From Monoplex corrugatus (lineage: Eukaryota; Mollusca; Gastropoda; Littorinimorpha; Ranellidae), in the NCBI GenBank assembly GCA_030674185.1, contig CM060307.1:42586857-42650856 (forward strand): a DNA stretch of 64,000 nucleotides, read 5' to 3'. The translations under genes and the position numbers were made by a program. Under the pieces are notes generated by a model. It did no database searches. It saw only the letters and a program-made list of their open reading frames with translations, and was not told where the DNA came from. Positions 22,311 through 63,937 of the stretch are shown in pieces (position 1 is the stretch's first letter; each line of letters begins with the position of its first letter).

Positions 22311-23551
22311 ACAGTGTTTGTTCTTATTTGGGTTTGTTTTCTGCTAAATGTTTACAGACCAAAGTCAGGGAAAGCTCCAAACAAACAAAACCAACTTGAT
22401 TTGTTCAACTGAAAAGCAAGGGCATTAGCTGAGCTGATGAATGCTCAAATGCTGTCCGAGTTACAGGTTAATACTGTAATAAATTAAATGTACAGTTTAG
22501 GACTGAGTCCTCGGCCATCTTCACAACATAAACTCCATACACACCAATGCCTATGACAGAGAAGATCCAAAATATCATGGCATAAGTCTGCACAAATGCC
22601 CTATGCCATGGCAGGGTCTTGAAGTCCTACTAAGTGTATGGATTTTATGTTGATCTTTGTATTGATCAGTTTGATACTGAAACAATCTTGGTTACATCAT
22701 AGTGAAAGGTGTGTATAGTCCATCCGCACTGTTCAAAATAAACAAACAAAAAGTCCAGCCACCCAGTACAAACTGATCCACAATGCCACATCACAAAAAT
22801 CACCCCCCCCCCCCCCCCCTTGCAAGCATCAGAACCTATACAGCCTCCATCCACCCACCAACACAATTATCATCTCCATCAAACCCGCCCCAGGCCCACC
22901 CTCTGTCTCCAATATAGAAAAATGGTGCACTAACCACTGAAAGGGTGCTGCTTACAACATGGGAATACGTAATTTTCAATGGCCAAGTCTTGGCTATCAT
23001 TTACATTATTATCATCATCACTGTCATTACTGTTGTTGTTTGGTATTTTCAATGTAATCTTCAATTAACTTATTGATAAAAATATTTGTATATGTGGACA
23101 TGTATGTGTGTAAAAGAGAGGGACAGAGATGTGTTAGTATTGAAAGAGAGTAATAGTTTGGACAATTTCAAAAGCAACAAATCTGTGTTTGTGTGTATTT
23201 TTTTTTTCGTGCTGTGGAATGGGCTGGACCTACTAAATCCAACTATAAATCAGTCCCTGTCCTTCAATCAGTACTATATAAAATTGTCAATGATTGGTGG
23301 ACAAGCGTTTTTGCCTGGTGGCAGCTGAAAATTGTTGTCTGACCCTGCTCAAGCTATCAGCTCCATATCTCATGGTAAGCTTAGGGATCAATAATTCATA
23401 AATGAAGGTAGGTCTGCAACATATATGGCATTCAAAATGCCCAACATCAATAATTATGATAGACTATCTGGCAGTGGCTTACACTTGCAAACTGTTACAC
23501 AAACTCAGACAGACATTCACGCCATAAGTGAAAATAAATTGCCTATCGGTA
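22311..23551. other. Flank downstream of the CDK12 stop codon
   Basis: Contains a C-run (22803-22820) and AT-rich sequence. It should hold the CDK12 3' UTR on the minus strand, but I could not fix a polyadenylation site. Confidence 0.4.
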
Positions 23552-53830
<30,279 letters not shown>

Positions 53831-54330
53831 GTTTTGTCTGAATATTTGAGAATTATCAGTTAAGTAATAGCCTCGTTTACAGTTCCCCTTGCATTTTAAC
53901 GTTTTGATGTAATTTTCTCAATAATGGGGCCCTGTTTCTTCCTGGCTTAGTTCGTGCAAGACAAAATGGCGCAAGTGTCCACCTTGAACACGATTACAGC
54001 AGTGTTGCGTTTGAAGTATTTCGTGTCTTTAATTCTTTCAAGTGATTGCCTATCATTTAGTTTAAATGTTTTCTTTTCTACAAGAAGTTAATTCAGTTGA
54101 TAAGCTTGAAATTTTCCAAGATCTGATCTGAATTCTCGACTGTGCAATCGGAATGAGTTTCGTCTACCTAGTAGTAAAAATAGAGTATCTCTAACTCCCT
54201 TTGCATTCTGGGTGATTCGTTAGCTTCGGCTGTCTCCGGCGCGTTCACACACAGTGACACACGGAAACGAACGAGATTGTCGACAAAGGTCAAAAAGACG
54301 GTTTGTGATACGCGGGCGCGGTAATCAAGT
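53831..54330 (-). promoter_or_regulatory. CDK12 5' flank, probable promoter and 5' UTR
   Basis: Sequence directly upstream of the CDK12 ATG. ACAAAATGGCGCAAG at 53961-53975 resembles the ATGGCG core of YY1-type sites often found at housekeeping promoters; no TATA box is evident. CpG words rise again at 54220-54330. The transcription start cannot be placed from sequence alone. Confidence 0.35.
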
Positions 54331-54334
54331 GGAA

Positions 54335-54612
54335 TTTGGAGTTTGGGTTTGTTCAAGAGGGATTCATTGCACTTGGGCAACCTGTATGTGCTCTCCATCC
54401 AAATAGCTGGCAGATTTTGTGAGCCAACGCAAAAAGCAATGCGCTGGCTAGGTCTTAAAATGCGAGGGAGGGGATATGGAATCGGTGAAATACTAAGCTT
54501 TTTACCACCAGAATGATGGAAACATTAATTTTAGAGATAAGCAGCGAGCAGGCCAGTTGCGAACTTTGCGGGCTGGAATAACTCTCGGAGTCCTGGCTCT
54601 ATCACTGGAACA
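54335..54612 (-). mobile_element. SINE-1 copy
   Basis: On minus it runs from CCAGTGATAGAGCCAGGACT (tRNA-like head) through a body with CATTCTGGTGGTAAAA to a 3' phrase GGATGGAGAGCACATACAGG then TGCAATGAATCCC. It is collinear with 58018-58338. Confidence 0.65.
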
Positions 54613-55165
54613 CACATACACACAACACACAAAACACACACACACCTCGCCTAACTCCACAAGTCGAACAAGTAAACGTCGGACCCGGGTCGGGGAAGTT
54701 CACCCCCTGGATTCGATCTGTCAGGTAAACTGATGCTGTCAGGTTTGCTCGCATTACATCTGCTGCACCTTCATGAATCATTTCTAGAAAGGACATCAAA
54801 CCAGTAGCTACCACTGTGGGACACCTGCATGAAGAAATTCACAAGAACCATGAACGATGATGCCAAGCGTCTTCATCCAGTGATGGCACAGCATGTGTGA
54901 CTAAGCCTGAGAATAGCACTAAGTCGCCTATTTAACTATCAAGACCAGTCCCAACCGCTTCAAAAACTCTTTCCTGTCATCAGCGGTCAGAGACTGCAAC
55001 GAACAGCAGAACAAGAGCTCATTTTTATTTTCGATGGTAGTTGCAGAAAAACTTTTCGTCCAGTCTGCTTCCCACCCACCCCCCTTACCCAGGCCGTCAG
55101 CGATGAAGCAGCAACAGAAACTGTGTGAGAGAGCGAGAGCGCATATGTGGACGAAAGAGAGGCTG

Positions 55166-55345
55166 GGACTCCCGCACCCTGTCCACCAGTATCCTGCACT
55201 GTCAACCATGGTAGCAAAATAAAAACTAAACCGCTTGACTCACTCATCCTATCCACCAGCTTCCTGTGGGAGGCAAAGGGGTTTGGGGAGTTTGTTTGTT
55301 TTGTTTTTGTAGTTGGTGGATAGATAGCGGAAGTCAAAGGGTTAA
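55166..55345. mobile_element. MITE-P copy E, eroded
   Basis: GACTCCCGCACCCTGTCCAC on the left and AGTTGGTGGATAGATAGCGG ... GTCAAAGGGTTAA on the right. The left TTAA and much of the inner palindrome are degraded. Confidence 0.75.
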
Positions 55346-55387
55346 GGCAACCTAACAACGAAAACACTGTGTATATGTGCTAATGTA

Positions 55388-55560
55388 TGTGGGGGGGGGG
55401 GAGGGGGGAGAAGTGGGGTGCATGCAAGAACGTGTGTGTGTGTGTCACTGTGTGTGAACGCGCGCGTTTATGTGAGTGTGTGTGTGTGTGTGAACGCGCA
55501 CGTTTATGTGAGTGTGTGTGTGTGTGAACGCGCGCGTTTATGTGTGTGTGTGTGTGTGTG
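55388..55560. repeat. G-run and (GT)n cluster with a 44-bp period
   Basis: Poly-G at 55391-55408, then three spaced GAACGCGCGCGTTTATGTGA-like blocks separated by GT runs. GAACGCGCGCGTT is a near-palindrome. Confidence 0.85.
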
Positions 55561-56111
55561 CACATGAACCCTATAAGGGTACTTGTGAGCACACATCTGA
55601 AAGAACTGCCTTTATTTTTTAGTTTTGTAATGTGTTTTAACATCATTTCTGGTCTACCTTTTACTTTCCTGTTGTGCCCCTCAAGCCCCACGCCTCAGAA
55701 TCTCTGCCCATAGTTGTGGTCAGATGTTGTTAATTCTTTACGCTACGTATCTTAGCACATGGACTCACTGAGTTCTCTGTGCTTGTGTATGTGTGTGTAA
55801 ACGCGCGCGCGAGTGCATGTCTGCGCGTGCGTGCTTGTCTGCGTGCGTGTGTGTGTGCGGGGTTTGTGATGTTGTTGTTGTTGTTGTTGTTTTTATTGTT
55901 TTTTGTTGTTGTTTTTAGTGATGATAAATGCAGTGTCAAAATTGTTAGCTACTGTTGCGTGTCGGAACTGAATTATAGATTAAAAACATATTTACAGCTA
56001 CATATTTTAGCATGTGCATGGATAGTGTTAAATGTTGCAGTTTTGACTGCATTTATGCAGGTCTGTAATATGTGCTGTGTTCATGCATTGTGTTCGTGAT
56101 TCTGTGCGCAG

Positions 56112-56179
56112 GCGGTGTATGTGTCAGTGTCTGTGTGCGTGTTGTGTGTGTGTGTGTGTATGTGTGTGTGCGTGTTGTG

Positions 56180-56244
<65 letters not shown>

Positions 56245-56265
56245 GTTGTGTGTGTGTGTGTGTGC
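56112..56265. repeat. (GT)n microsatellite
   Basis: GT tract with TTG, GGG and TTGTTG breaks. Confidence 0.95.
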
Positions 56266-56379
56266 TGAATCACATTCATTTACTTTACTTTCACATTTAA
56301 TGTTGTTTACATACTGTGAATTGCTGTGACAAAAAGTTTCTTCCAAGGGGTCAATAGGCAGCGCTTGACCTGTTCGTCT

Positions 56380-56490
56380 GACCTCACCTGATGGGTAAAG
56401 GATGGAATAGGCTGTATTTACTATCTCCCAGGCAATTTGTGTGCAGGCCCGCCGTGTGTATACGCATGAAGAATATCAAATGTTTATGTT
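56380..56490 (+). mobile_element. SINE-2 fragment
   Basis: GATGGGTAAAGGATGGAATA ... CTATCTCCCAGGCAATTTGT + GTGCAGGCCCGCCGTGTGTA + TACGCATGAAGA matches the SINE-2 core seen at 41890 and 45180. Confidence 0.6.
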
Positions 56491-57230
56491 TAACAACCTG
56501 TAAGCCTTGTCACATTCAATCCTATCCAGAGAATCCGATAAAAGCATCGGTATCTCACAATGCAACTTAAAATTTATAAAGCTTCTTTGAGCAACATTCT
56601 TAAAGCTAGTCCTCGTATACTCTGAGAGTGGTAGGACTTTAAACTCAACAAAACAGATAGTATTGTCAGTAGCTAGCTTAGGCAAACATGAAAACATCCA
56701 GACGGAGTATGAAGACAGTGCAACGACACTCCGCCAGCCGGCAAACAATATGTAGGCCTATACATGCATCCAAGTAAAACAAAACAACAACAAAAACAGA
56801 ACACTAAAAAAGTAAATAAATAAATAAGAACTTCAACAAAAAATGTTAAGAAAAATTCGCCCTTTCTGCTCCGATAATGATTATACACGAGTAGTCTCTC
56901 ATTTGTGCGAATAATCACTGTAAATTTTACTGGTTAGTGACTAACTCGGAAGATGTATGTATATGCAGTGAGTTCTAAAATCAAATGAAATTGATTGTAT
57001 TGAAATGCGTGGGCAAATTCATCCCACAGATTAACAGTAGGAAAAGATTTCAGCTTATCTGGGCGAGCAAAAATTAACTCAAGATGTCATGCACAGCAGA
57101 AATAATTTGTAACATTTTTGAAAACTTAGTCTGGAAGGGGCTATGAGAAGTATATACAAGGACGAAAGAAATGCCAAAAGATAGGCTAGATAGATAGATA
57201 CATAGGCGTACAGCCTACATATATATATAT
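56491..57230. other. Intergenic, nothing recognised
   Basis: AT-rich, with a TAGATAGATAGATA run at 57185-57200. No gene. Confidence 0.5.
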
Positions 57231-57895
57231 TCATCATCATCATCAGGTACCCTGCCGCATGGCGTTGGCGATCATGGACTTCCAACTATCTCTATCTCTC
57301 GTTGCCCCCAGCATCTCCCCCACCCTCCTCATCCCCAGCCACTCTGTAAGTCCGTCCAGCATTCTCTCCCTGGGTCTACCTGGTGCTCTCTTTCCCTCCA
57401 GCTTTCCCGTTGTGACCAGGTGCTCCAAATCCCCCCTCCTCATAAAATGGCCTATAAATGTTGCCTGTCTTTTCCTAATCTTCCTTATGAGTGATCTACT
57501 TGTGTCTGCCTCCATCAAGACTGTCTCGTTTGTTTTCTTTGCTGTCCATGGAACTCTCAACATTCTTTATAGAAACCACATCTCGGCTGCCTCAATCTTG
57601 CTCTGGATTTGCTTGCTGACTGTCCACGCCTCGCATCCGTACAACAGTATTGGTTCTATATAACATTCAAGGACTTTCTTTCTGATGTTAATTGATAGGC
57701 ATTTGCTTGAATGCTGTTTTGGCTTGGCCGATTCTGCCAGCTATTTCCGATGTGCATCTGCCGTCTGATGAAATGACCGTTCCTAGGTATTTGAACTTAT
57801 TAACCTGTGTCAAAGTTGTGCCATTTGCTGTTATTTTGCATGAGGGGATTTCAGGTTTTTTACTGATCACCATGACTTCAGTCTTCCTGCTGTAT
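57231..57895 (-). mobile_element. LINE-A copy 4, 5'-truncated
   Basis: The reverse complement carries 'KFKYLGTVISSDGRCTSE', 'RDRDSWKSMIANAMRQGT' and the tail (TGATGATGATGAA). About 25 bases are deleted near 57700 relative to copy 5 (GCATTTGCTTGAATG). It shares with copy 5 a TAA stop in 'MWFL*RML' where copies 1-3 have a sense codon. Confidence 0.88.
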
Positions 57896-58017
57896 ACAGC
57901 CTACCTATACATACCTATATATAAAACTAAAGTAACAAATCTCTGCCGAACTCTTTCTGGAAACAATTATGTGGAAGTAAGAACAAATATAGCAACTGGT
58001 GGGCGCTCACTGAAAAA

Positions 58018-58338
58018 GGAGTTTGGAGTTTGTTGAGGAGGGACCCATTGCACTCTGACAAATTCCATATGCGCTCCACCCAAATCTGCCAGTAATTACG
58101 TAGCAAACTCCCTGAACCTGTGCAAAACCATATGCGCTGACAAGGTGTTGAACTGAGGAGCAGAAAGGTTGGGGGCGGGATGAAAGACTTTTGAAACACT
58201 AAGCTGACACCACCAGAATGACAGAAACATGAAAATGGGCAGCAAAAAAGATCAATTTGCAATCTTGCAGGCTGGGACTGAACTCAAGATATCAGATCCT
58301 GAGTCCACGGCTCTATCAATTGATCCAACCAGCCAGCA
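58018..58338 (-). mobile_element. SINE-1 copy, clearest tRNA-like head
   Basis: The reverse complement begins GCTGGCTGGTTGGATCAATT then GATAGAGCCGTGGACTCAGG ... TTGAGTTCAGTCCCAGCCTG: A-box-like and B-box-like segments 40-50 bases apart. The body matches 54335-54612. Confidence 0.68.
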
Positions 58339-58557
58339 CTGTGGAAAATGGGGATATGGCAGTTGCTGATAAGTGCAAAGCTGATTGAAACGTTGCGCGA
58401 ATGTAATTTTATCAGCACCAAAAGGGACTGTCAGACTGTCGTGTATGAACAGCCTACATAGATATTGGTCCAATAAATAAGAACGCTAGGTTTTAGAGAT
58501 CCAAGAAGTGCATGCTATTGACAATTTGAAGCCACGACAAGAGAAAAAGAATGCAAA

Positions 58558-58625
58558 TTTAATTGACGAAACACGACAGGCGCAAATTTTCGGTCAACTG
58601 GCCTTCGCCCAACACGCATAAACAG
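58558..58625 (-). repeat. Dispersed repeat R1 fragment
   Basis: The reverse complement contains GGGCGAAGGCCAGTTGACCG then AAAATTTGCGCCTGTCGTGT. Confidence 0.6.
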
Positions 58626-58726
58626 CAGAAAAACGAGGCTGCCAATTTAAAATCCTCCGCCTGCCGAGGTGAAGAACATACCGGTAGTGTGCTTACGGCA
58701 CAGAGTGCAGTGTTAATAGTGTTACC

Positions 58727-58744
58727 ACACACACACACACACAC

Positions 58745-58779
<35 letters not shown>

Positions 58780-58796
58780 GCACGCACGCACACACA

Positions 58797-58835
<39 letters not shown>

Positions 58836-58850
58836 GCACACACACACAGA
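58727..58850. repeat. (CA)n then (CACG)n microsatellite
   Basis: CA run passing into GCACGCACGCACG. Confidence 0.95.
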
Positions 58851-58999
58851 GGCAGGCTGTGGCATTTTGTTATGGGCACACAGACAAATTCAGAGACCTT
58901 GGCAAAAGGTGGCACAAGTACTGATAGGAAAATATACACATATCGTAAGAATTCAGGTAGACGTGGATTTTTTTTTTAGATCTACATAAAAAAATTATG

Positions 59000-59031
59000 T
59001 GTGTGTGTGTGGGGGGGGGGGGGGGGGGGGG
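59000..59031. repeat. (GT)n then poly-G run
   Basis: About 22 G in a row after TGTGTGTGTG. Confidence 0.95.
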
Positions 59032-60225
59032 TCTGGCGCGTGTTTGGAGATAGGATTTTGAGAAAGCATTCGATTCAATAGACTGGATTTTATATTTTGG
59101 ATTTATATTTCAATAGGGCTCACTTATTAATGCTTCTCGTTCTCGGCCAAATATCTGTCGGTGGATTTCTATATACAAGAAGGGAAAAAAAAAAAAAAAG
59201 GACCAGGAGCGTGGTTAGGAAACTGAACTTCCAGTTTGAAAGTTTGAGTTCGAACCCATTTGGATACAGTGTAGGCCTATAGTGTGTAATGAGAAGAAAG
59301 TTTTACGATCTCCAAAGCCATCATATGCGTAGATTTGTTAGTAGCTAAACCTTCGTATGTATATATGCATGCAGAACGTCAGTTATGCACATTAGCCATG
59401 TTATTGTCTGGTGACTTAGTCATGGAAGCACGACAACGCACAGCATGCACAGTAACTGAAGACATAGTATGCAGCAACATAATTCTCGCACAGCAATTGT
59501 GGATATACGTACATAAGAGAAAATATTGCTTACAGTAAATACTAACATCAAATAAAGAAATAAATCATCGTCATCATCATCATCATCATCAATTGTAGCC
59601 TACGATGCCGGTCATGATAAGATGCCCCTTGGTTTTCTATTCAGAGAAGATTTGGACATCGTGATCACGGTGTTCGCCTTTTTTTATGTGCAAGATTTCT
59701 GGCATTGATGATCAGGTAAAACAAAAGTAATAAGGCATATCATTACAAAAAGTCAACAGAAAATGTCGCAGTACCCCCGGTATGCTAAAAAATGACCTCA
59801 TACAACATAGTGACAAAAGATCAGCTGAGGAAGCAGTAAGTACGCTCCATTCTTTTGGCAGAAACTCCGGACTTCTCTTTGACACACACACAAGGCGAAC
59901 GCTGTGTGAGTGACAGCAGACGTAACTCACTAGTCGCAGACTAACTCACCAGTCATAAATAGGCCTATGGGTCACTTATACATGGAGCGGAATCCACATA
60001 GGTTTGAAATATTAAACTTACGGCTTTACAAACGAGTGCAAGATAATACATGTTCATGAAATGAAAGAATTATACAGAAAATGGGAGCGTTCCTCTTCTG
60101 AAACCTTTCACTCTGTCCAATATTATGTAATAGTTGTTGGAGTCTGCTACCAAATGCATCAGACAATATAATAGACCCTTGGCAAAACTTGGCATCTGGA
60201 TCAACGTGTATGGTATCAAAGAGAC
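59032..60225. other. Intergenic; a possible SINE head and an (ATC)n run
   Basis: GAGCGTGGTTAGGAAACTGA ... GAGTTCGAACCCATTTGG (59205-59265) has A- and B-box-like words but no recognisable body. (ATC)n at 59567-59591. No gene. Confidence 0.4.
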
Positions 60226-60227
60226 AC

Positions 60228-60308
<81 letters not shown>

Positions 60309-60325
60309 GCGAGAGAGAGAGAATA
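60228..60325. repeat. (GA)n then (ACAG)n microsatellite
   Basis: GA run to 60267, then GACAGACAGACA to 60307. Confidence 0.95.
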
Positions 60326-60539
60326 ATATTCAATATGTAGACCAAAGCCCTTACTGAAGCACTTGAAACACAGATTTGTTACCTTAAATAAGATACAAGG
60401 TATTCTCCATAGAAAAACATTCATTATATTTTTCACAAAATAGGTTTGTTAATGTACATTTTGGTCTATTAAAACACGAGGATGTATTCTACTTCCATGA
60501 TATTTTCATTTATATGCAATATGGAAAGAGAGAAACTGA

Positions 60540-61622
60540 GACGAGTAGAAAATACAATTGTTTCAGCAGCATATAAATTTGCGTCTTCTCTGATCTTGTC
60601 TCGCATCAGTTATTGTAACTCTCTGCTCTCTGGCTTGTCTGCTTCTTCTGTTGCTTACCTCCAGCGTATTCAAAATTCCGCGGCCCGTCTTGCTCTTCAT
60701 AAAAAGAGGCATAATCATGTCACTCGGTTCTTGCTTCATTTTCTTCACTGTTTCTAAAAAAAAAAAAAAATTAAAAAAAAAAAAAAATCACTACAGTATG
60801 GCACAAGGCTGTCAATGATTCTGTGCCTATTTATCTTCGTAACCATCTCCGACACCTCTATCCAACCTCTCCGTTCTGCATCTGATACTAGTTGTTTACA
60901 AATTCCTCGATACAGATGTGCCACAGTCGGTCGCTGCTCTTTTTCTGTGTCTGGTCCATACAAAAGGAACGATCTTTTCCCGTCTATTCGACATTCACAT
61001 ACTCAGTATTCCTTCAAGTCTAGCTTGAAGACATACCATAGGTGAGTTTCTTAGGTGTACCAAACCAAGTAAAGCTAGATGCAAGTGGCTAGCTACATCT
61101 AGGGGCCTGGTCAGGTGATAGCAAATCTAGCAAACCTAGCAAAACAAAGATGGCGAAATGCATGAAAAAGACACGTGAAGCTGCTTCTTCTGAGTGAAAT
61201 TGCCGACGACCCTTTGCCTGATGTCTCTTCAGTATTGATAAACATCATAATCAGTTTTGCGGCAAATGTAGTTATGAGAGCAACAAAGAAAAAATGTACG
61301 AATCCTGCACATGCAGTCACCATCATGAACGTGTAAGCTAACATCTCTAGAGATCGCTACGTTTTGCTAACCTAGCTGCTAGGTTGCTCACTCAAGGGAC
61401 CATAAGAAACCCGCTCGCTTGATTGACTCGTTTTAGCTATCTTTGTCTCACTTTGCTAGGCCTAAGAAACTCACCTCTTTTTGTCCAGCGGCGATTTCAC
61501 CCTCTACATGCCCACTCTTTTGCCGTGGGTGATTGCTTTGTGAATGATAAGGGCGCGCATTTTGGTTTGATTCTTGTATCAAAATTTGGCGACTTATAGA
61601 TGTTGTCATTATTATTATTATT
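60540..61622 (+). mobile_element. LINE-B copy 2, decayed, interrupted by a MITE
   Basis: 'SLILSRISYCNSLLSGLSAS' and 'YLQRIQNSAARLALHKKR' match copy 1. An A-rich expansion (60758-60788) breaks the frame; later 'HKAVNDSVPIYLRNHL' and 'PLRSASDT' are readable in shifted frames. 'SSLKTY' is split at 61040 by the 435-bp element and resumes at 61476 (CTCTTTTTGTCC). The 3' end AAATTTGGCGACTTATAGAT precedes an (ATT)n tail. Confidence 0.8.
61041..61475. mobile_element. MITE-like element with 15-bp terminal inverted repeats, inside LINE-B
   Basis: Left end GGTGAGTTTCTTAGG (61041-61055), right end CCTAAGAAACTCACC (61461-61475): a perfect 15-bp inverted repeat. The interior has many CTAG-containing words (CTAGCAAACCTAGC, CCTAGCTGCTAGG). 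Removing it restores the LINE reading 'LKTYLF'. No transposase is encoded. The target-site duplication is unclear (ATA on the left against TCT on the right). Confidence 0.75.
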
Positions 61623-61725
61623 ACTAGTAGTAGTAGTAGTAATAGTAGTAGTAGCAGTAGTAGTATTGTATTATTATTATTGTTCTTGTTGTTATTATCA
61701 TTATTATCAGTAGTAGTAGTATACC
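61605..61725. repeat. (ATT)n / (AGT)n microsatellite
   Basis: LINE-B tail merging into TAGTAGTAG and ATTATTATT runs; LINE-A copy 5 begins right after it. Confidence 0.93.
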
Positions 61726-62795
61726 AAGGCTTTCGATTGGGTAAGACATGAAGAATTGATCAACCAACTGGAGAGACTCAATGTTGATGGAAAAGATCTA
61801 TGAATAATCAGAATATGTACTGGGAACAAACAGCTGCAATGAGAATAGAAAACAATATAAGCTCTTTCTACAACATCAAAAGAGGAGTCAGACAGGGTTG
61901 TGTTTTGTCACCAGATCTGTTTTCACTTTACAGCGAAAACATCATGAGAAACCTAGAAGAAGATCCTGGATTAAAGGTTGGAGGGAAAATGATAAACAAC
62001 ATTCGATACGCAGATGACACCGTGCTAATTGCAGAAAATGAAAGGGACCTACAAAACCTTGTGAATATACTAGAAATAGAAAGAAAAGGTAAGGGGTTGG
62101 AACTAAACAGCAGGAAGACTGAAGTCATGGTGATCAGTAAAAAACATGAAATCCCCTCATGCAAAATAACAGCAAATGGCACAACCTTGACACAGGTTAA
62201 TAAGTTCAAATACCTGGGAACGGTCATTTCATCAGACGGCAGATGCACATCGGAAATAGCCGTCAGAATTGGCCAAGCCAAAACAGCATTCAAGAAGATG
62301 AAAAGCATTCTTACCAACAAATGCCTATCAATTAACATCAGGAAGAGAGTTCTTGAATGTTATATAGAACCAATACTGTTGTACGGATGTGAGGCGTGGA
62401 CAGTCAACAAGCAAAGCCAGAACAAGATTGAGGCAGCCGAGATGTGGTTTCTATAAAGAATGTTGAGAGTTCCATGGACAGCAAAGAAAACAAACGAGAC
62501 AGTCTTGATGAAGGCATACACAAGTAGATCACTCATAAGGAAGATTAGGAAAAGACAGGCAACATTTATAAGCCATTTTATGAGGAGGGGGGATTTGGAG
62601 CACCTGGTCACAACGGGAAAGCTGGAGGGAAAGAGAGCACCAAGTAGACCCAGGGAGAAAATGCTAGACGGACTTGCGGAGTGGCTAAAGACGAGGAGGG
62701 TGGAGGAGATGCTTGGGGCAACAAGAGATAGAGACAGATGGAAGTCCATGATCGCCAACGCCATGCGGCAGGGCACCTGGTGATGATGATGATGA
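61722..62795 (+). mobile_element. LINE-A copy 5, longest copy, RT palm to 3' end
   Basis: Contains all core RT motifs: 'KAFDWVRHEELINQLERL' (motif A), 'RGVRQGCVLSPDLFSLYS' (B), 'IRYADDTVLIAENE' (C, YADD), then 'LELNSRKTEVMVISKKHE', 'KYLGTVISSDGRCTSE', 'GCEAWTVNKQSQNKIEAAE' and the tail to 'ANAMRQGTW'. Lesions: TGA at 61800-61802, a one-base shift just after, and TAA in 'MWFL*RML' (62454-62456). Ends (TGATGATGATGATGATG). No 5' half or endonuclease domain is present. Confidence 0.9.
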
Positions 62796-63409
62796 TGAGT
62801 AGTAGTAGTAGCAGTAATGTTGTTGTTACTATTATTATAATAATAATTATTATATGCCTGATTAGTTAGTCCTTCTACAAACAGATCATACATGAAACTG
62901 AAAGTAATACACGACGCACTTTATTTAAACATTGAATCTTTCAACAAGAATAAGACGGAAAAAAAAATTAATTGTGAAGCTTCAACATTATAGGCCTACA
63001 CGCGCATCTTGACTAACCTAAGTTTTTACATCAATGAAGTAAAACACAAACTAACAATAACAGATCTGTAGTCACATCTGGACCAGAGGTCCTTGTCCTG
63101 ATGAGGGCACCCTAGCGAAACTCATACCAAACTCTCTTATCTGCCTCCGTGAATGACCTAATGTTTTTAGTTTATGTAGGCCTACTTCCTTCTAAAAGGA
63201 ACTCGACGTCTACGAGTTCCTAGAACTATTCCGTTTAGATATCTGTTTACCGGTATGCAGACAAACAACTCTTTGGATGAAACAACCAATGACGGTAACA
63301 CGGATAATTGATTAGTTGTGTTGTTGTGTACGTACACTTGTGTTGAATGTGAGAATCAGGGAAAGGGCGAGATAAAGGGACGAGTGGGGGAAGGGGGGGG
63401 GTATAGCCT

Positions 63410-63443
<34 letters not shown>

Positions 63444-63660
63444 GAAGCTGAAGGGGTAGTAAGAGAAAGGGGGTCGGAGAATATGTGCACATCGAGGCTA
63501 GATTGGTATCAGGTAAGAGTGTAGGAGGGGGTGTTTGGAATGCAGCACAAATACTCGTCACAAGTGATTAGTATAGAGTCTATTACATTTGACTGTGTGC
63601 GCAAAGTGTAAGCAGCCATTGGTGCGCGCGTGAGTGTTGTGAACGTGTTTTTGTTAGCCG
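62796..63660. other. Intergenic with a (GA)n tract
   Basis: AT-rich, then a G-rich stretch with a GA run (63414-63440). CTCATCAGGACAAGGACCTC lies, on minus, near 63085-63108. No gene called. Confidence 0.5.
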
Positions 63661-63661
63661 C

Positions 63662-63937
63662 ATGGAAGACCCAAATATGAAAACTAGATCTAGTCGGTCT
63701 CCTTTATTTTGTTGTTGTTCCAGCTATCTCAAGAAAACTAAAAATAAAGCTGAAACTACTGGAAACAGCATACACTCGAACGTAACGAGTGACAAGAAGT
63801 TGTCGTTTGTCAGTGGGATTTCCCGATTGATCTGTCAAGTTCCGGAATTAGTTGGGTTTTTTTCCTTTTCTTTTTTTAGTTTCCTATGGTTGCCGTCCAT
63901 CGCTCAAGAAAGAATTCTGAATATTTCAAAGCATTGA
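63662..63937 (+). CDS. Hypothetical 91-codon open frame, status uncertain
   Basis: Starts with ATG after GTTAGCCGC (acceptable Kozak context) downstream of a moderately CpG-containing stretch. The product begins 'MEDPNMKTRSSRSP', has a Cys run ('FCCCCSSY' type) and a hydrophobic, Phe-rich C-terminus ('VGFFSFSFFSFLWLP') that could be one membrane segment. No family recognised and no splice support. It could be the first exon of a gene extending past the window, or chance. Confidence 0.2.
   Translation: MEDPNMKTRSSRSPLFCCCSSYLKKTKNKAETTGNSIHSNVTSDKKLSFVSGISRLICQVPELVGFFSFSFFSFLWLPSIAQERILNISKH

Noticed and set aside
61800..62456. An intact host gene for a reverse transcriptase
   Set aside because: It lacks the 5' half and endonuclease, has stops and a shift, and ends in a LINE tail; it is a truncated retrotransposon.
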